From: Siphonodentalium dalli
Taxonomy: Eukaryota > Mollusca > Scaphopoda > Gadilida > Siphonodentaliidae
DNA: 64,000 nucleotides
Assembly: GCA_032622095.1 (NCBI GenBank)
Contig: CP136061.1
Coordinates: 264,028,077 to 264,092,076 of the forward strand
Reading direction: 5' to 3'
The position numbers were made by a program, and so were the translations under genes. Shown here piece by piece: positions 10,617 through 20,800 of this stretch (positions are counted from its first letter, which is position 1; each line of letters starts with the position of its first letter). Below the pieces are notes generated by a model that did no database searches, was not told the origin of the DNA, and was given only the letters and a program-made list of their open reading frames with translations.

Positions 10617-12814
10617 TAGTGTGGTCGTTGAAGCAGAATTTGGGGATCAACCCGGAATAAATTGGATACAAGCTGATTTTGGTGTCATTCGACGTGGAAA
10701 CGCCTCAGGAACAACATATCCAAAATCCGCAAAAATCCGCTGTGGGGAAACTTTGTTATCCAAGATGGCGTCCAACATGGTTGTCTATACTACATCAGTT
10801 CTCGAAACAAGTCATTATACGATATATTGTGGCATCGGAATTACGCCGTTATATCAGTTTGTGTTAAATTATAGTACGGGAGCGAATAGAGTGACACGCA
10901 CAGAAAATCATACAATCGTGGCCATTAAATGGCTGTCAAAATGGCCACAACTGCAAGCAATACAACAAATAAAGCAACATATTGGATAACCACATAGGAG
11001 TGAAAATATGTATTGATAATATACAAGTCGGTTGTTGAATATCTTTAAAGGTACACGCATCATTAAACAGATCCATCTGAAGGATTTATCGGCCACTGCA
11101 CCGCAAATCAAAACCCAATGATTTGCGTCTTTAAAGTTTGGGTGTTCTGCTTATCCAACATCCAATTGTCGGGCCAAAAATAATAATATCGGACATGCAA
11201 CACACGAACTAATGTTTCGCCTCACAGTTCATGGTAGTTTCATTCGGCATGATGATTAATTATTGAATGTAACGCCGAAATTTAAGTGCACACTCTAGCG
11301 GTCTAAACGTTAGTTATATTTCCGGAATTGTCAACACTCCCGGTGATATTAAACAATACATATTTGTAGCAATGCTTATTATACTGTAAAGAAACACTCA
11401 TATCTTCAATAGATTAGCACCGCGTCTCACCAGATCAAAGAGACGGTACAACACACATTGTATATAAGACTAATTTTCATGCTGCTAACAAACCGTGTTC
11501 TTAGTAGACAATTTTGTTCAACTTACTTCAATCACAACTTTACAACTGGAATATGCAGCTACGCAATGCACACTATTAGTTTTCAGTATATTTTTGTTTT
11601 AAAATATCTTACAATTACCACCCATATAATCATGCTAAATATCGAGTGATCACCGTTTAAGATGTTATTTCAACGTTGAACATTCACGCAATAGTATTAA
11701 TTGTGGTTCTGTGTGCAGCAGCTATGTGTAACATGAGGGAGAAGGAGTAAACGTGGTGATGCGGTTGAAGAAAACGTAGTAAGTTTCGCGTAGATGTGGC
11801 CTTGGTGAATTAAACCAAATATAATTTCCAGGTATAAACACAGTCTTTGTCACAGAGTATGTAGGCAATTTTGGTCAAGTTTAGAATTTATTGACGATAG
11901 TCTATGGTACTCCTTCGTATTTTAATAAATTTAGTTCATGGTATACCACCATGCATTCTTGAGATAAAAGCGAAATATTCGTGTTTTATCACTTGATCTG
12001 AGGCAACTATGACTACTATTTTGAGACACGGACAATAGAATATACGCATTTTACCCAGTACTATATGAATATCTTTCATACCGTTTTATATAAGTTAATT
12101 TTTAAAGGTTTCATGCTGTAGATATCAAAATAAATGATGATCGGTCACATTCGTGAGACTGCTCGGAGTACACATTTTTCTGCTTCTAGAAAAAGGTCTC
12201 ATAGTCAATACATCTCTACTAAATCCCATTTAGCTGTTTAATTACACATATATTACACGATTCAAGATAAGAAGTACAGAAAAAACTGCGTTATGTTTCC
12301 GTTTCTGGGCGTACAAAAGTCAAGATTTAACCGTTTCATAAGACCCTGGTTTCGCTTGCTCTCTCGTGAGATATATCAGAGATAATTCGTACACCTCTAA
12401 TCAAAAGTTTCTCTTATACTCTGCAATCATTCTTCCTCGCATAATTCGAGAGTTTGTTCACTCGTATAGGACTAGCTCTTCAATTTTGCACAACATGTAA
12501 ATTTCATTCGATTTTGTCCACTTTGGCGGCCATTTTGGGAAATTCATTCTACAGATATGGCTTACGACAAAGCATTGTTTGTATATATTTCAATTTATTA
12601 CGCATTTGGCATTAATTGGACCACCTACCGCAGAAATTCAGTATTTTGCGATAAAAACAGACATTATGGACGCCATCTTGGATCCTGAATTTTCCCATGA
12701 GCGGATTTTTGCGGATTTTGGATATGTTGTTCCTGGTGTTTTCCCGCGTCGAATAACACAAAAATCAGCTTGTATCCAATTTATCCCGGGTTCAACTCTC
12801 CAACGACCACACTA
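10617..12814. mobile_element. Non-autonomous DNA transposon with ~150-bp TIRs
   Basis: Termini TAGTGTGGTCGTTG and CAACGACCACACTA. The left TIR spans 10617-10774 and the right TIR 12667-12814, about 80-85% identical. TAT flanks both ends (10614-10616 and 12815-12817), and the empty site in family C copy 2 (near 22130) has it once, which supports a 3-bp target duplication. No transposase is visible in the 1.9-kb interior. A 3-bp duplication suggests PIF/Harbinger-like mobilisation, but the usual TWA target is not matched exactly, so the superfamily is open. Confidence 0.8.
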
Positions 12815-12890
12815 TATCCCAAATGAACTATATAAATATGTAATGTGGATTGCCAAGCTGCACATTTTGACTTATTTCAGCCAACATGAC

Positions 12891-13380
12891 TATCTTAAAT
12901 GGGTCACTAATTAAATTTTCACTAATCATGCTCTTAAATATTCATTAATGTGCAACTAAACAACAAACACTGTATACCATAGGTGTTTATTGGAGTGCCA
13001 GTCAACAATGTCGGATGGGGCACACTTAAGCATGTGGTCGAATCGTTGAATTATGTAATCTTATCAGCAACGAGATTATATATTGACTCACGTTACCGCA
13101 TCTGTTGATAGAGTTGGGATTCTTTTCTCGATCTAGCAAGACAGCGCCTATATCTGTTGTGAGAGTTAGATTCTTTTCGCGATCTGGAGAGATCTAGCTC
13201 CATCTCTTGTAACAATAGTTTCCCGTTTTATTTGTAAAGAGATATGGTTTATTGCCTCCTCGTGGGAGCGTCATTAATTTACATAATTAATATACATGTT
13301 TACAGATATGCATTTATAGCATGTCGCAATACATTAAGAAAAATAAATGTCACACTCGTATGGTCGACTGAGATCGTAAT
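12891..13380. other. No clear feature; short duplication near 13100-13200
   Basis: An imperfect ~60-bp direct duplication (CATCTGTTGATAGAGTTGGG... / TATCTGTTGTGAGAGTTAG...) lies here. The 3' end of the minus-strand LINE may fall in this stretch; a TTTATT (AATAAA on the minus strand) near 13225 is a possible polyadenylation signal. Confidence 0.4.
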
Positions 13381-13570
13381 ATGTCTATGGTTAGTCACAA
13401 CATAAATTATAAAGAATATGGTTATTGTTTGGTTGAGTTGAACGTATGTTTGAGAGCTACATGTATTAGAACTCGGAACGATAGTTTCTTATTCCAGATT
13501 CATCAACTATTTGCGTGTCGCACGTGTGTGGACGAGAAGAATGTAACATGGCCATGTTTCCAAAGGATAT

Positions 13571-16500
13571 TTATCTTGTCCTGATAAAGTTGCACATGGC
13601 AAAAACGTATGTGGAGAATGTGTCGATGAGTACATCTCTGCAATGGCCGATAATATCCAAATGACCCGGAAAGTCACTTCCTAGCAGAATGGAGTACAAA
13701 GCGGCACATGGCAGGTTGGAGAGGTATAAATACACCTGGATGCCATGAACATCTAAGACCTTCTCCCAAAAACTGTTTCTCAATGCTATGACGAGAAGAG
13801 AGGTGCAATTAATCAACAAGTGATGAAGTTCGTTGTTGTACACGGAGAAACACTGTTGACACGTGAGGTTATTATCGTATGTAGTCCTGTTGAGAAGTAT
13901 GGCAAGATTTTTATATTTTGCGGCGAAGGAAGGATTCGAACGCATACGTTTCCAGATAAACCATCCAGAGAGTGGATCATTGATTACACCATTGAGGACC
14001 GTGAGCTTTCTATTGCTCGAAACATATGACCGCCACAGAGAGATATAGTGTATCCGCACAGTGTTTTTCACAATCCGCTTCCAGTCATCTTGTTTTGGGA
14101 AAACACCAGAATCCAAGAAGTCGTTGAGAAACTGTTCCAGGTTATAGACTTTAAGAATCGCCAAAATTTCAGTTGCGAATCCAGATGAAAGACGGTTATA
14201 TAATCGTTGTAAGTGTGCTTTAAACAAAAAGATCTTCAGAGGTACCTGTTTGCCCACAGGTAGGTTTATAATATTTCCTAAAAAGCACAGTTTTCTGATG
14301 TGGATCTCTTTTTCGACTGGCAAGAGACCCAGCAGACTAAGAGTAAGCTTCGTGTCAGTCCGTTTGGGTAGTGATTGTGTATATTTTGCACAGGTTCGCA
14401 AGGCTCGCTCTATAATGGTTATAGTTGTAGTTTGTTTCAACGGAATCACGTCGCAGCCATACAGAGCTTTTGGTAACACTACACTGTTGATAATCTTAGT
14501 TAATGTTAGTGGCGAAGCATGGTCAAGCATACGGTTACCGGCTATCGAGAAGAACGTTTTCCTCAGTTTGCTAGAAATAATAGCAGCTTTGGAGTTGTTA
14601 GTTGCAAACTTGTGTTGCGATAGTCCGAGATGAGTGCATTCTGTGTCCTCTTTAATCGCATCATAGCCTATTCTCCAAGCTCGTGTCTGGTGGCTGTGAT
14701 CTGAACGAGATTCGTTGAAGACAACAACTTTACTTTTCTCAGACGAAAAACTAAAGCGCCATCGGATACTGTAGTCGTGGCATATTTGTAGTAGCGTTTC
14801 CATGCCTCGTTTGGTTAGAGACATGAGCGCAATGTCGTCTGCCGTGGTCGGTGCAACACAAGAAACAGCGTTTAACGATAGACCTGCGGATGAGTTTCTA
14901 AGTTCCAACAACAGGTCGTTGATGTAGATCAAATAACAGAGAGGTGATAGTATTCCTCCCTGTCGCGTTCCCTGTCCTATGTTAAACACTTCAGAATACC
15001 GCCCGTTGAGAAATACCCTGCTGGTCACATCTGTATGGATATTAGCCAATAATTTTACAAATTTACCCGAGAAGCCAAGGCGTTTAAATGTGACCAACAG
15101 TCCTTCGTGCCACACGCGATCGAACGCCTTTCTTGAATCAAGGAAGGCTACGAACACTTTTGAATCATAGTCCTTCGCATAATATATAGCTTCTTGCACG
15201 TAGAATGATGTCATATTGCACCCCAAACCTTGCTGAAAACCATTTTGCAGCGGATCAGGAAAACCGCGCAGTTCGTCCGAATTCAGTAGTCTTTTAAGAA
15301 GAATGGATTCGAAGAGTTTATAGATAATCGGCAGCAGGGTTATTGCTCTGTAGCTATCAGGTGACGTTATTTGTTTAGGGTGACCCTTATAGAGAGGAAT
15401 TATGATACATGTCTTCATGTCAGAAGGTATCCACTCAAGTTTCAGAATTGCATTGAACAGAACCAGAAGGCATTCGGTGAGTTTATCTGTGTGGTTAAGT
15501 ATATGCTCACTCACAATCGAGTCATGGCCGGGGGCCTTGTTTCGCTTCATAGTTTTTATTGCAGACACTAGTTCCGGTTTATATACAGGTTGGCACATGG
15601 TGCACTCGTCGCTTGGTACGTTAATGTGTGTGTATAATTCACTCTTTATAACCCGCTCAAACGTGGAGTTGGAATGTTTCTCGGGCGAATACAGTTCAGT
15701 AAAATAAGTTGCCCATCCAGAAATTATGCCATCAGGATCGCGACTAAGAGAGCCTTCGAATTCCATAACAGAAGACATTTGTTGTTTCGGTGATTTCTTC
15801 TTTAAACTACGCCAGAACATAGTTTGGTCGGACATTGCGTAGCGTTCCAGATCATAACACTGTGTCGTCAAAGAATTGCGGATAGCCTCGCGATGAACTC
15901 TTCTGAATTTTCGTTTCGCTTCCTTATAACTTGAATAAATAGGTGACGCTAATCTGGGTCTGCCGGCCGAATCCCATGTGTTATGAAGAGTTCGCATCTG
16001 AAGTTTCAGACTATCGAGTTCTTCATTCCAATAGGAACGCTGGTGGCACCGAAATTGTTTCCTGTGGACCGAAATATTGGACGCTGTCAGCAGAGCAAAC
16101 ACTATGTCACTGTATAAAGAGTTCAGCAGTTGGTGTGTATTAATGTCACACGCGTGTGGATTCGGACACAGGGAGTCCAACACTTGCTTATATTTACCAA
16201 TATCAGCACGATGCCACGCAAATCGTGGGCGGTCCGCCAGATGGCGCGTATTGGAGAGGATACCATTAAGAGTAAGCGTGCACGAAACAGGTAGATGATT
16301 CGAAGTGTTAAGTGATTCATCTTTCATCACTTCACTGTGAGTAATATGCGCGGATGTACTCTCTGTCACAAGAATATGATCAATTAAGGATGGTCTATTT
16401 ACAGTATAATAAGGGAAGTAGGAAAACTCACTTCCCTTGCACTCTTTCGTGGACATGAGTGATATCATATCACAACGCTTGATGAATGATTTAAAAAGAA

Positions 16501-17143
16501 TAGTGCGGCCACTGATATTTTGGGATATCATAGTGGAGTCCCTTTGAATGTGAGCGTTAAAGTCTCCCATTAATACGATAGGTCCATGGGACGACAGCCG
16601 AGAACAGATATTCTCTAGGGTCTCGAGGTATTCTTTGAAGATTTCGTCACCATGGTTGAAATTCGGCAAGTAAACTTGGATGACCGTTAGAAAGTATTCT
16701 TCATCAAATTTCATTTGAATACCAACAATCCGTTGTTCTTCGACTGATAGTTCTACACACTTGGTTGCTATATCGGCTCGAATAAAGATGGCAACACCGT
16801 CGCGAGTGTAGGAACCGCCATTAGAGGTTGTGATGACCCTTCCGGGTTTGCTCAGACACGCGTATTTTGCACTCAATGAGTCCAATAAATCTAACTTACT
16901 ATCATTCAGCCAATGTTCTGAAATGCCGATAAAGTGAAATGTCTCATGTTGCAGAGTATTTTTTAAGTATGGTGCACTACTGTTGATGCCTGTAGCATTC
17001 CAAGAGAGAAACTTTAGTTCATATTTATTGTTCATGTGTGTGTGTGTTGTTGCGTCTAGAGTCTGATCGCCAGGGCCTACAATATACACCCTCTGGCCAG
17101 AAACCTTTGTCGGAGAGCGGATAACTGTGATCTTTGCTGACAT
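13571..17143 (-). CDS. LINE ORF2: AP endonuclease and reverse transcriptase
   Basis: 1190 codons without a stop. An APE-type endonuclease occupies about residues 40-290 (LKFLSWNATGIN, GISEHW, GDFNAH near 190, LIDHILV near 255, SNHLPVS near 279), and RT lies at about 500-850 (NKAPGHDSI, LDSRKAFDRVWHEGL near 664, GTRQGGILSP, and TADDIALM near 768, i.e. TADD instead of the usual Y/FADD). A C-terminal CQQC...HH...C cluster lies at about 1091-1113. No RNase H was recognised. The first ATG (17141-17143) follows a TAA directly and lies inside ORF1b; a second ATG at 17033-17035 (residue 37) lies just before the endonuclease and overlaps the ORF1b stop by 11 nt, so it may be the real start. It nicks the target and copies the element RNA. 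Probably intact enzymatically; the TADD active site is the one oddity. Confidence 0.95.
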   Translation of the reverse strand: MSAKITVIRSPTKVSGQRVYIVGPGDQTLDATTHTHMNNKYELKFLSWNATGINSSAPYLKNTLQHETFHFIGISEHWLNDSKLDLLDSLSAKYACLSKPGRVITTSNGGSYTRDGVAIFIRADIATKCVELSVEEQRIVGIQMKFDEEYFLTVIQVYLPNFNHGDEIFKEYLETLENICSRLSSHGPIVLMGDFNAHIQRDSTMISQNISGRTILFKSFIKRCDMISLMSTKECKGSEFSYFPYYTVNRPSLIDHILVTESTSAHITHSEVMKDESLNTSNHLPVSCTLTLNGILSNTRHLADRPRFAWHRADIGKYKQVLDSLCPNPHACDINTHQLLNSLYSDIVFALLTASNISVHRKQFRCHQRSYWNEELDSLKLQMRTLHNTWDSAGRPRLASPIYSSYKEAKRKFRRVHREAIRNSLTTQCYDLERYAMSDQTMFWRSLKKKSPKQQMSSVMEFEGSLSRDPDGIISGWATYFTELYSPEKHSNSTFERVIKSELYTHINVPSDECTMCQPVYKPELVSAIKTMKRNKAPGHDSIVSEHILNHTDKLTECLLVLFNAILKLEWIPSDMKTCIIIPLYKGHPKQITSPDSYRAITLLPIIYKLFESILLKRLLNSDELRGFPDPLQNGFQQGLGCNMTSFYVQEAIYYAKDYDSKVFVAFLDSRKAFDRVWHEGLLVTFKRLGFSGKFVKLLANIHTDVTSRVFLNGRYSEVFNIGQGTRQGGILSPLCYLIYINDLLLELRNSSAGLSLNAVSCVAPTTADDIALMSLTKRGMETLLQICHDYSIRWRFSFSSEKSKVVVFNESRSDHSHQTRAWRIGYDAIKEDTECTHLGLSQHKFATNNSKAAIISSKLRKTFFSIAGNRMLDHASPLTLTKIINSVVLPKALYGCDVIPLKQTTTITIIERALRTCAKYTQSLPKRTDTKLTLSLLGLLPVEKEIHIRKLCFLGNIINLPVGKQVPLKIFLFKAHLQRLYNRLSSGFATEILAILKVYNLEQFLNDFLDSGVFPKQDDWKRIVKNTVRIHYISLWRSYVSSNRKLTVLNGVINDPLSGWFIWKRMRSNPSFAAKYKNLAILLNRTTYDNNLTCQQCFSVYNNELHHLLINCTSLLVIALRNSFWEKVLDVHGIQVYLYLSNLPCAALYSILLGSDFPGHLDIIGHCRDVLIDTFSTYVFAMCNFIRTR

Positions 17144-17963
17144 TTAAACGTGCACACACTGTTCCGTTGCGTGAACTTTTCATCAGTTTGAGAAATGTTG
17201 GCATGATTCCTTTCTCTGTTAGAAAATTTTGTATGCCCGTTTGTGTCGAATTTGGAGCTATGCCACCTATGTAATATCGAACAACTCTTTCCCTCTTAAC
17301 GCCTATGAACAATCCACCGTCATCAGAAACTGACTTACTGTTTCCAGAGGCAGCGTCGGAGAAATTGTTTTGGTGAACGTTTTTAGTAGCGGGACACTGA
17401 TCTCTCTGAATAACAGTTTGAATCGGCTTTGGAGGTGAGGTTACAGCATTTGAGTAGGACTTTGACAGATCGATCAATCTTTGTTGAACCTCACTCACGA
17501 CAAGATCAGGTTGGCGATTTGGTTTGCTCGCTGGAATACGATCAAACTGAGGCAAATGGTGTTGATCATTATCCTGTGTGTGGGCGATAGAGTACATCGA
17601 ATGATGATACCCACTTGTTGTGATTGGGTCTTCTGTTGAAGTTTTGCGGGTTAGATCAAGCGCAAACTCTGACGAACTTGTAACGCCCTTCGAGTGTCGT
17701 TCCTGTGCGAGACCAGATTTTAAGCGGGTATCAGACGTCGAGTAATTAGCACACATATTGGTGTTATCCAACACTGAGTCATGTGAAATTAGTGTGTCAG
17801 CGTTGGTCATTGTTTGTGAATGCTTCAATTGTGTGCTGTCATCGGACGAAACTTTTGCGTGCTGTATATCGCCAGTTTTATCGAACACATCGTCTATTTC
17901 AATTAACTCGGGTGCGCGAGGCGAAACGCTTTGCTGAGAAAGTGGTGCAAATGAGTTGTGCAC
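17025..17963 (-). CDS. LINE ORF1b: RNA-binding ORF1-type protein with RRM-like C-terminus
   Basis: An open frame that extends upstream without an ATG to a stop at 18033-18035; the first codon given here is GTG, and the first true ATG lies about 50 codons in. The N-terminal two thirds is polar and probably disordered. The last ~90 residues (RVVRYYIGGIAPNSTQTGI ... FWPEGVYCRPW) have the beta-alpha-beta look of the RRM-like domain seen at the end of many LINE ORF1 proteins. It would coat the element RNA. The stop TAA (17025-17027) overlaps the second ATG of ORF2. Either a separate ORF or the 3' half of an ORF1 whose 5' half is ORF1a. Confidence 0.7.
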   Translation of the reverse strand: MHNSFAPLSQQSVSPRAPELIEIDDVFDKTGDIQHAKVSSDDSTQLKHSQTMTNADTLISHDSVLDNTNMCANYSTSDTRLKSGLAQERHSKGVTSSSEFALDLTRKTSTEDPITTSGYHHSMYSIAHTQDNDQHHLPQFDRIPASKPNRQPDLVVSEVQQRLIDLSKSYSNAVTSPPKPIQTVIQRDQCPATKNVHQNNFSDAASGNSKSVSDDGGLFIGVKRERVVRYYIGGIAPNSTQTGIQNFLTEKGIMPTFLKLMKSSRNGTVCARLNVSKDHSYPLSDKGFWPEGVYCRPWRSDSRRNNTHTHEQ

Positions 17964-18238
17964 TGTTAATTGTCTATTTTTCGCCAGTCGCGATGGTGCG
18001 AAATCGTCGCTGTTGATTGATAGGTCCAGTATTCATTGTTGTGGTGACACCAGTGTCGCTGGGAAGGGTGATTCCGAGATAGAATTATCCCCTTTCGGGT
18101 GACTGTCATTAGTATATATACATGTACACCAATGTCATTTGATCCTATCGAATCGGCGATAGGTGTGCGAACATCATCGGTGTCATCATTATGGTGATGA
18201 GAAATGTCCTTGTGACGAGGAAGAGACACGTTCCGTGC

Positions 18239-19612
18239 TAGTCGAAAATCTACGGGATACTAAAGATATCCCGTCGAAATTTCCCCCATGCCTCGCAACG
18301 GAGCTTTTTCTTCAAGTCCGGAAAGGAAGAATGTGACGCAAGATACGACCAAACCGCGATGTTTTCCGGGTAATACATGTGCTACTGCATCACCCTGACA
18401 TACCTTTCATATTCCTTTTCCAAAAATGAGAGATTTATTGAGAATATTCGGCTGGAGCCGACGGTTTTTTAAACATTGGGTTTGCTCGATCGAACTCCGG
18501 TCACACCGCACTCGCTGTCGTGGGAGCAAGTATTTTCGTACCCTGACCAGCTCGTACCCTCCGAAAAAGTAAATTCGTACTCTAGCGCGAAACCCATTTC
18601 TTAAAACAGGGTGGACAAATTTATAATGTTATTAGATGAGAAACTGGAGTACGACACGGCGCATCGTGATGGAATACGACGATTGAAAACTGTTAAATAT
18701 GTTTATTTAATATGTATATAAATATATGTATATATATAACTTGATGTGCAATAAACTAAAATGTAATCGCGCTCGCTGCAACTGCTGCAGTTTCTGTTCA
18801 CGGGAATGTATGTGCGATGGCAAACGCGTGAGCCTGTGGTGAATGATATTATGTATGCACATATTCTTGTTTTTTTTTTATTTGTAATATGTATTATTGT
18901 TTTGATGTTTTTTATTGGCAAATATAATATACATCAAAGTATTTGATTACACTATTTTCACACTGACAACTCTCCATACTATAATCGTTATCGGTCATAG
19001 GCCTTACTAAGTGTAAACCTCTATGACGCAATTTGTTTCCCAATGGCAAAGACCCAGGACCCATTCCCTAAAACAGGGTGGACAAATTTATGTTATTAGA
19101 TGAGAAACTGGATTACGACACGGCGCATAGTGATGGAATACGACGATTGAAAACAGGTAAGTATGGTTATTTAATTTAATTTGTATGTATATATATATAT
19201 ATATATTAGATGAGAAACTGAACGCACGCCTTATTGAAATATCTAAATAGTTTCGCGCTAGAGTACGAATTTACTTTTTCGGAGGGTACGAGCTGGTCAG
19301 GGTACGAAAATACTTGCTCCCACGACAGCGAGTGCTGTGTGACCGGAGTTCGATCGAGCAAACCCAATGTTTAAAAATGTTTAAAAAACCGTCGGCTCCA
19401 GCCGAATATTCTCAATAAATCTCTCATTTTTGGAAAAGGAATATGAAAGGTATGTCAGGGTGATGCAGTAGCACATGTATTACCCGAAAAAACATCGCAG
19501 TTTGGTCGTATCTTGCGTCACATTCTTCCTTTCCGGACTTGAAGAAAAAGCTCCGTTACCAGCGATGGGGAAAGTTGGACTATACATTCAATGTATAGTC
19601 AATTTTGGACTA
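18239..19612. mobile_element. Long-TIR DNA transposon with 9-bp target duplication (Mutator-like?)
   Basis: 1374 bp, flanked by perfect GTTCCGTGC on both sides (18230-18238 and 19613-19621). The TIRs are over 300 bp and nearly identical from ACGGAGCTTTTTCTTCAAG inward (left to about 18592, right from about 19255). The outermost 11 bp are TAGTCGAAAAT and TAGTCCAAAAT; the next ~30 bp differ between the ends but each forms its own hairpin. The interior carries a ~110-bp direct duplication (18598-18722 and 19063-19180, AAAACAGGGTGGACAAATTT). No transposase. A 9-bp duplication with long TIRs fits Mutator-like elements (or Merlin, 8-9 bp); that is inference. Confidence 0.9.
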
Positions 19613-19637
19613 GTTCCGTGCCTGATCTGAATCTGTT

Positions 19638-20753
19638 TCAGCTTGTGGTGATTCCAATAATATGGGTGATATGGTTTTTTAGACTTGAATCTGGTATCCT
19701 GCTTTCAACAAGTATACGCATATCGTTGTATTTTGAGGACGTATCGTTGGCATATAATTCGAATACTTGGGCCAACTGATTGAACGTTTTATCCACGTGA
19801 TCACTAGATGCTTGAGTGAGTCGCATTTCGATGCCTTTCATCCGTCCAACAGATTTGGTCAGTTTATCAAATTTGCTATCGACACTGGTGATCTGTGTTT
19901 CAAAAGTGTCGGTATTAGTTTTCATGTTTGCTTCTACAAGCTTAACAGTCGATCTCAAGCAGGCCATGCCAGAACACTTTTCATCAGTTAGGCGGCTTAT
20001 ATCGAGAGCAAGCTTACATTGTTCATCTTTTGTTTCGGAGAGATCAGATACAACAGAGTTTATAGATTTCTCCAAGCCGACGATAACTGTATTGAAGTTA
20101 GCTTTCATTAATGTCAGTTCACTCATAACTTCCGCAAGTTTGTCCTGCATACACACAGAACTACAGGGACACGAAACTCCACCCGTTTGCTTGTTCCCAT
20201 AATTAGCCGGCTTAGCACCGTCACTGTGGGTACCATCGACGACGGACGTCTGTGATTTTACAGAGCTCTTGGTCAATAGTTCCCGTATATCATCTATCGA
20301 TCCCCCGTTTATGAATAGAACGAGGCTGTGAACATCACGTGCCAACTTTTTGGAAACGGGAACTCCGTGTACTCTTTCAACGCGATTTTTGAGTTCATGT
20401 TCTAGGAGCTCGGAAGACACATTCCTGGCTTCAATAAACACATTGCGCCGCAGGGTTTCCAGGTTGAACCGGTTGGGCATTTCTCGAAGAAGACTTGAAA
20501 CGAAAGGGTCCTTCGGAAGTTTAAGGATGCCCTTCAGATCGGAATATGACGTGTATGTTGGTACACAGTCCGCATTTGAGCTTGAAGATGCTGTTGCTGA
20601 AGGCGACTGGCAATATGCAGGCATTCTTGATGAAGGCGACTGGTTATATACCGGATGCTCTTCCGTAGTAGGAGCGTCTTTGGTAACAGGCATTGGGGAA
20701 CTTCCAAGAACTGCGTATGTTTTGCCATCTACCACAGTGATTTGCTCAGCCAT
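19638..20753 (-). CDS. LINE ORF1a: coiled-coil ORF1-type protein
   Basis: 371 codons from a true ATG to TGA, intact. The N-terminus (MAEQITVVDGKTYAVLG) leads to a Pro/Ser-rich stretch, then an alpha-helical block at about 70-160 and a long coiled-coil-like segment at about 205-350 with heptad-type Leu/Ile/Val spacing (KLAEVMSELTLMKANF ... LEKSINSVVSDLSE). A CPCSSVC motif precedes the coil. This matches the trimerising or nucleic-acid chaperone role of LINE ORF1 proteins, without a sequence-level family name. The stop lies 17 bp before the nested transposon, so the insertion did not cut this ORF. No homology to host genes is suggested. Confidence 0.75.
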   Translation of the reverse strand: MAEQITVVDGKTYAVLGSSPMPVTKDAPTTEEHPVYNQSPSSRMPAYCQSPSATASSSSNADCVPTYTSYSDLKGILKLPKDPFVSSLLREMPNRFNLETLRRNVFIEARNVSSELLEHELKNRVERVHGVPVSKKLARDVHSLVLFINGGSIDDIRELLTKSSVKSQTSVVDGTHSDGAKPANYGNKQTGGVSCPCSSVCMQDKLAEVMSELTLMKANFNTVIVGLEKSINSVVSDLSETKDEQCKLALDISRLTDEKCSGMACLRSTVKLVEANMKTNTDTFETQITSVDSKFDKLTKSVGRMKGIEMRLTQASSDHVDKTFNQLAQVFELYANDTSSKYNDMRILVESRIPDSSLKNHITHIIGITTS

Positions 20754-20800
20754 GATTGAATAGCGGTTCTTTTCACCGGCGAATAGTCATTACTTATCAA

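Larger units (their letters stand above)
9373..12890 (+). repeat. Old dispersed repeat (family C), copy 1, with two nested insertions
   Basis: Sequence from CAACAATATGCACGGCATGG through to TATTTCAGCCAACAT matches the copy at 21475-22206. Relative to that copy it carries two extra blocks, at about 9789-10398 and 10617-12814, and lacks about 50 bp near 10475. The comparison gives a natural empty site for both insertions. The family itself has no coding capacity that I can see. Confidence 0.85.
13200..20800 (-). mobile_element. Long LINE with three ORFs, minus strand
   Basis: Reading 20.8 down to 13.2 kb: ORF1a (20753-19638), a nested DNA transposon (19612-18239), ORF1b (17963-17025) and an intact ORF2 (17143-13571). 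Without the nested element ORF1a and ORF1b lie in the same frame, but several stops separate them, so either the element has three ORFs or one ORF1 has decayed in its middle. The long uninterrupted ORF2 marks it as the youngest LINE in the window. The outer limits are approximate: no poly(A), terminal repeat or target duplication could be fixed. Confidence 0.9.

Noticed and set aside
13930-13955. GGATTCGAACGCATACG, similar to a tRNA T-arm
   Set aside because: It lies inside the antisense of LINE ORF2 and no cloverleaf can be built around it.
14250-16300. Plus-strand ORFs of 60-130 codons
   Set aside because: Antisense shadows of the intact minus-strand LINE ORF2.
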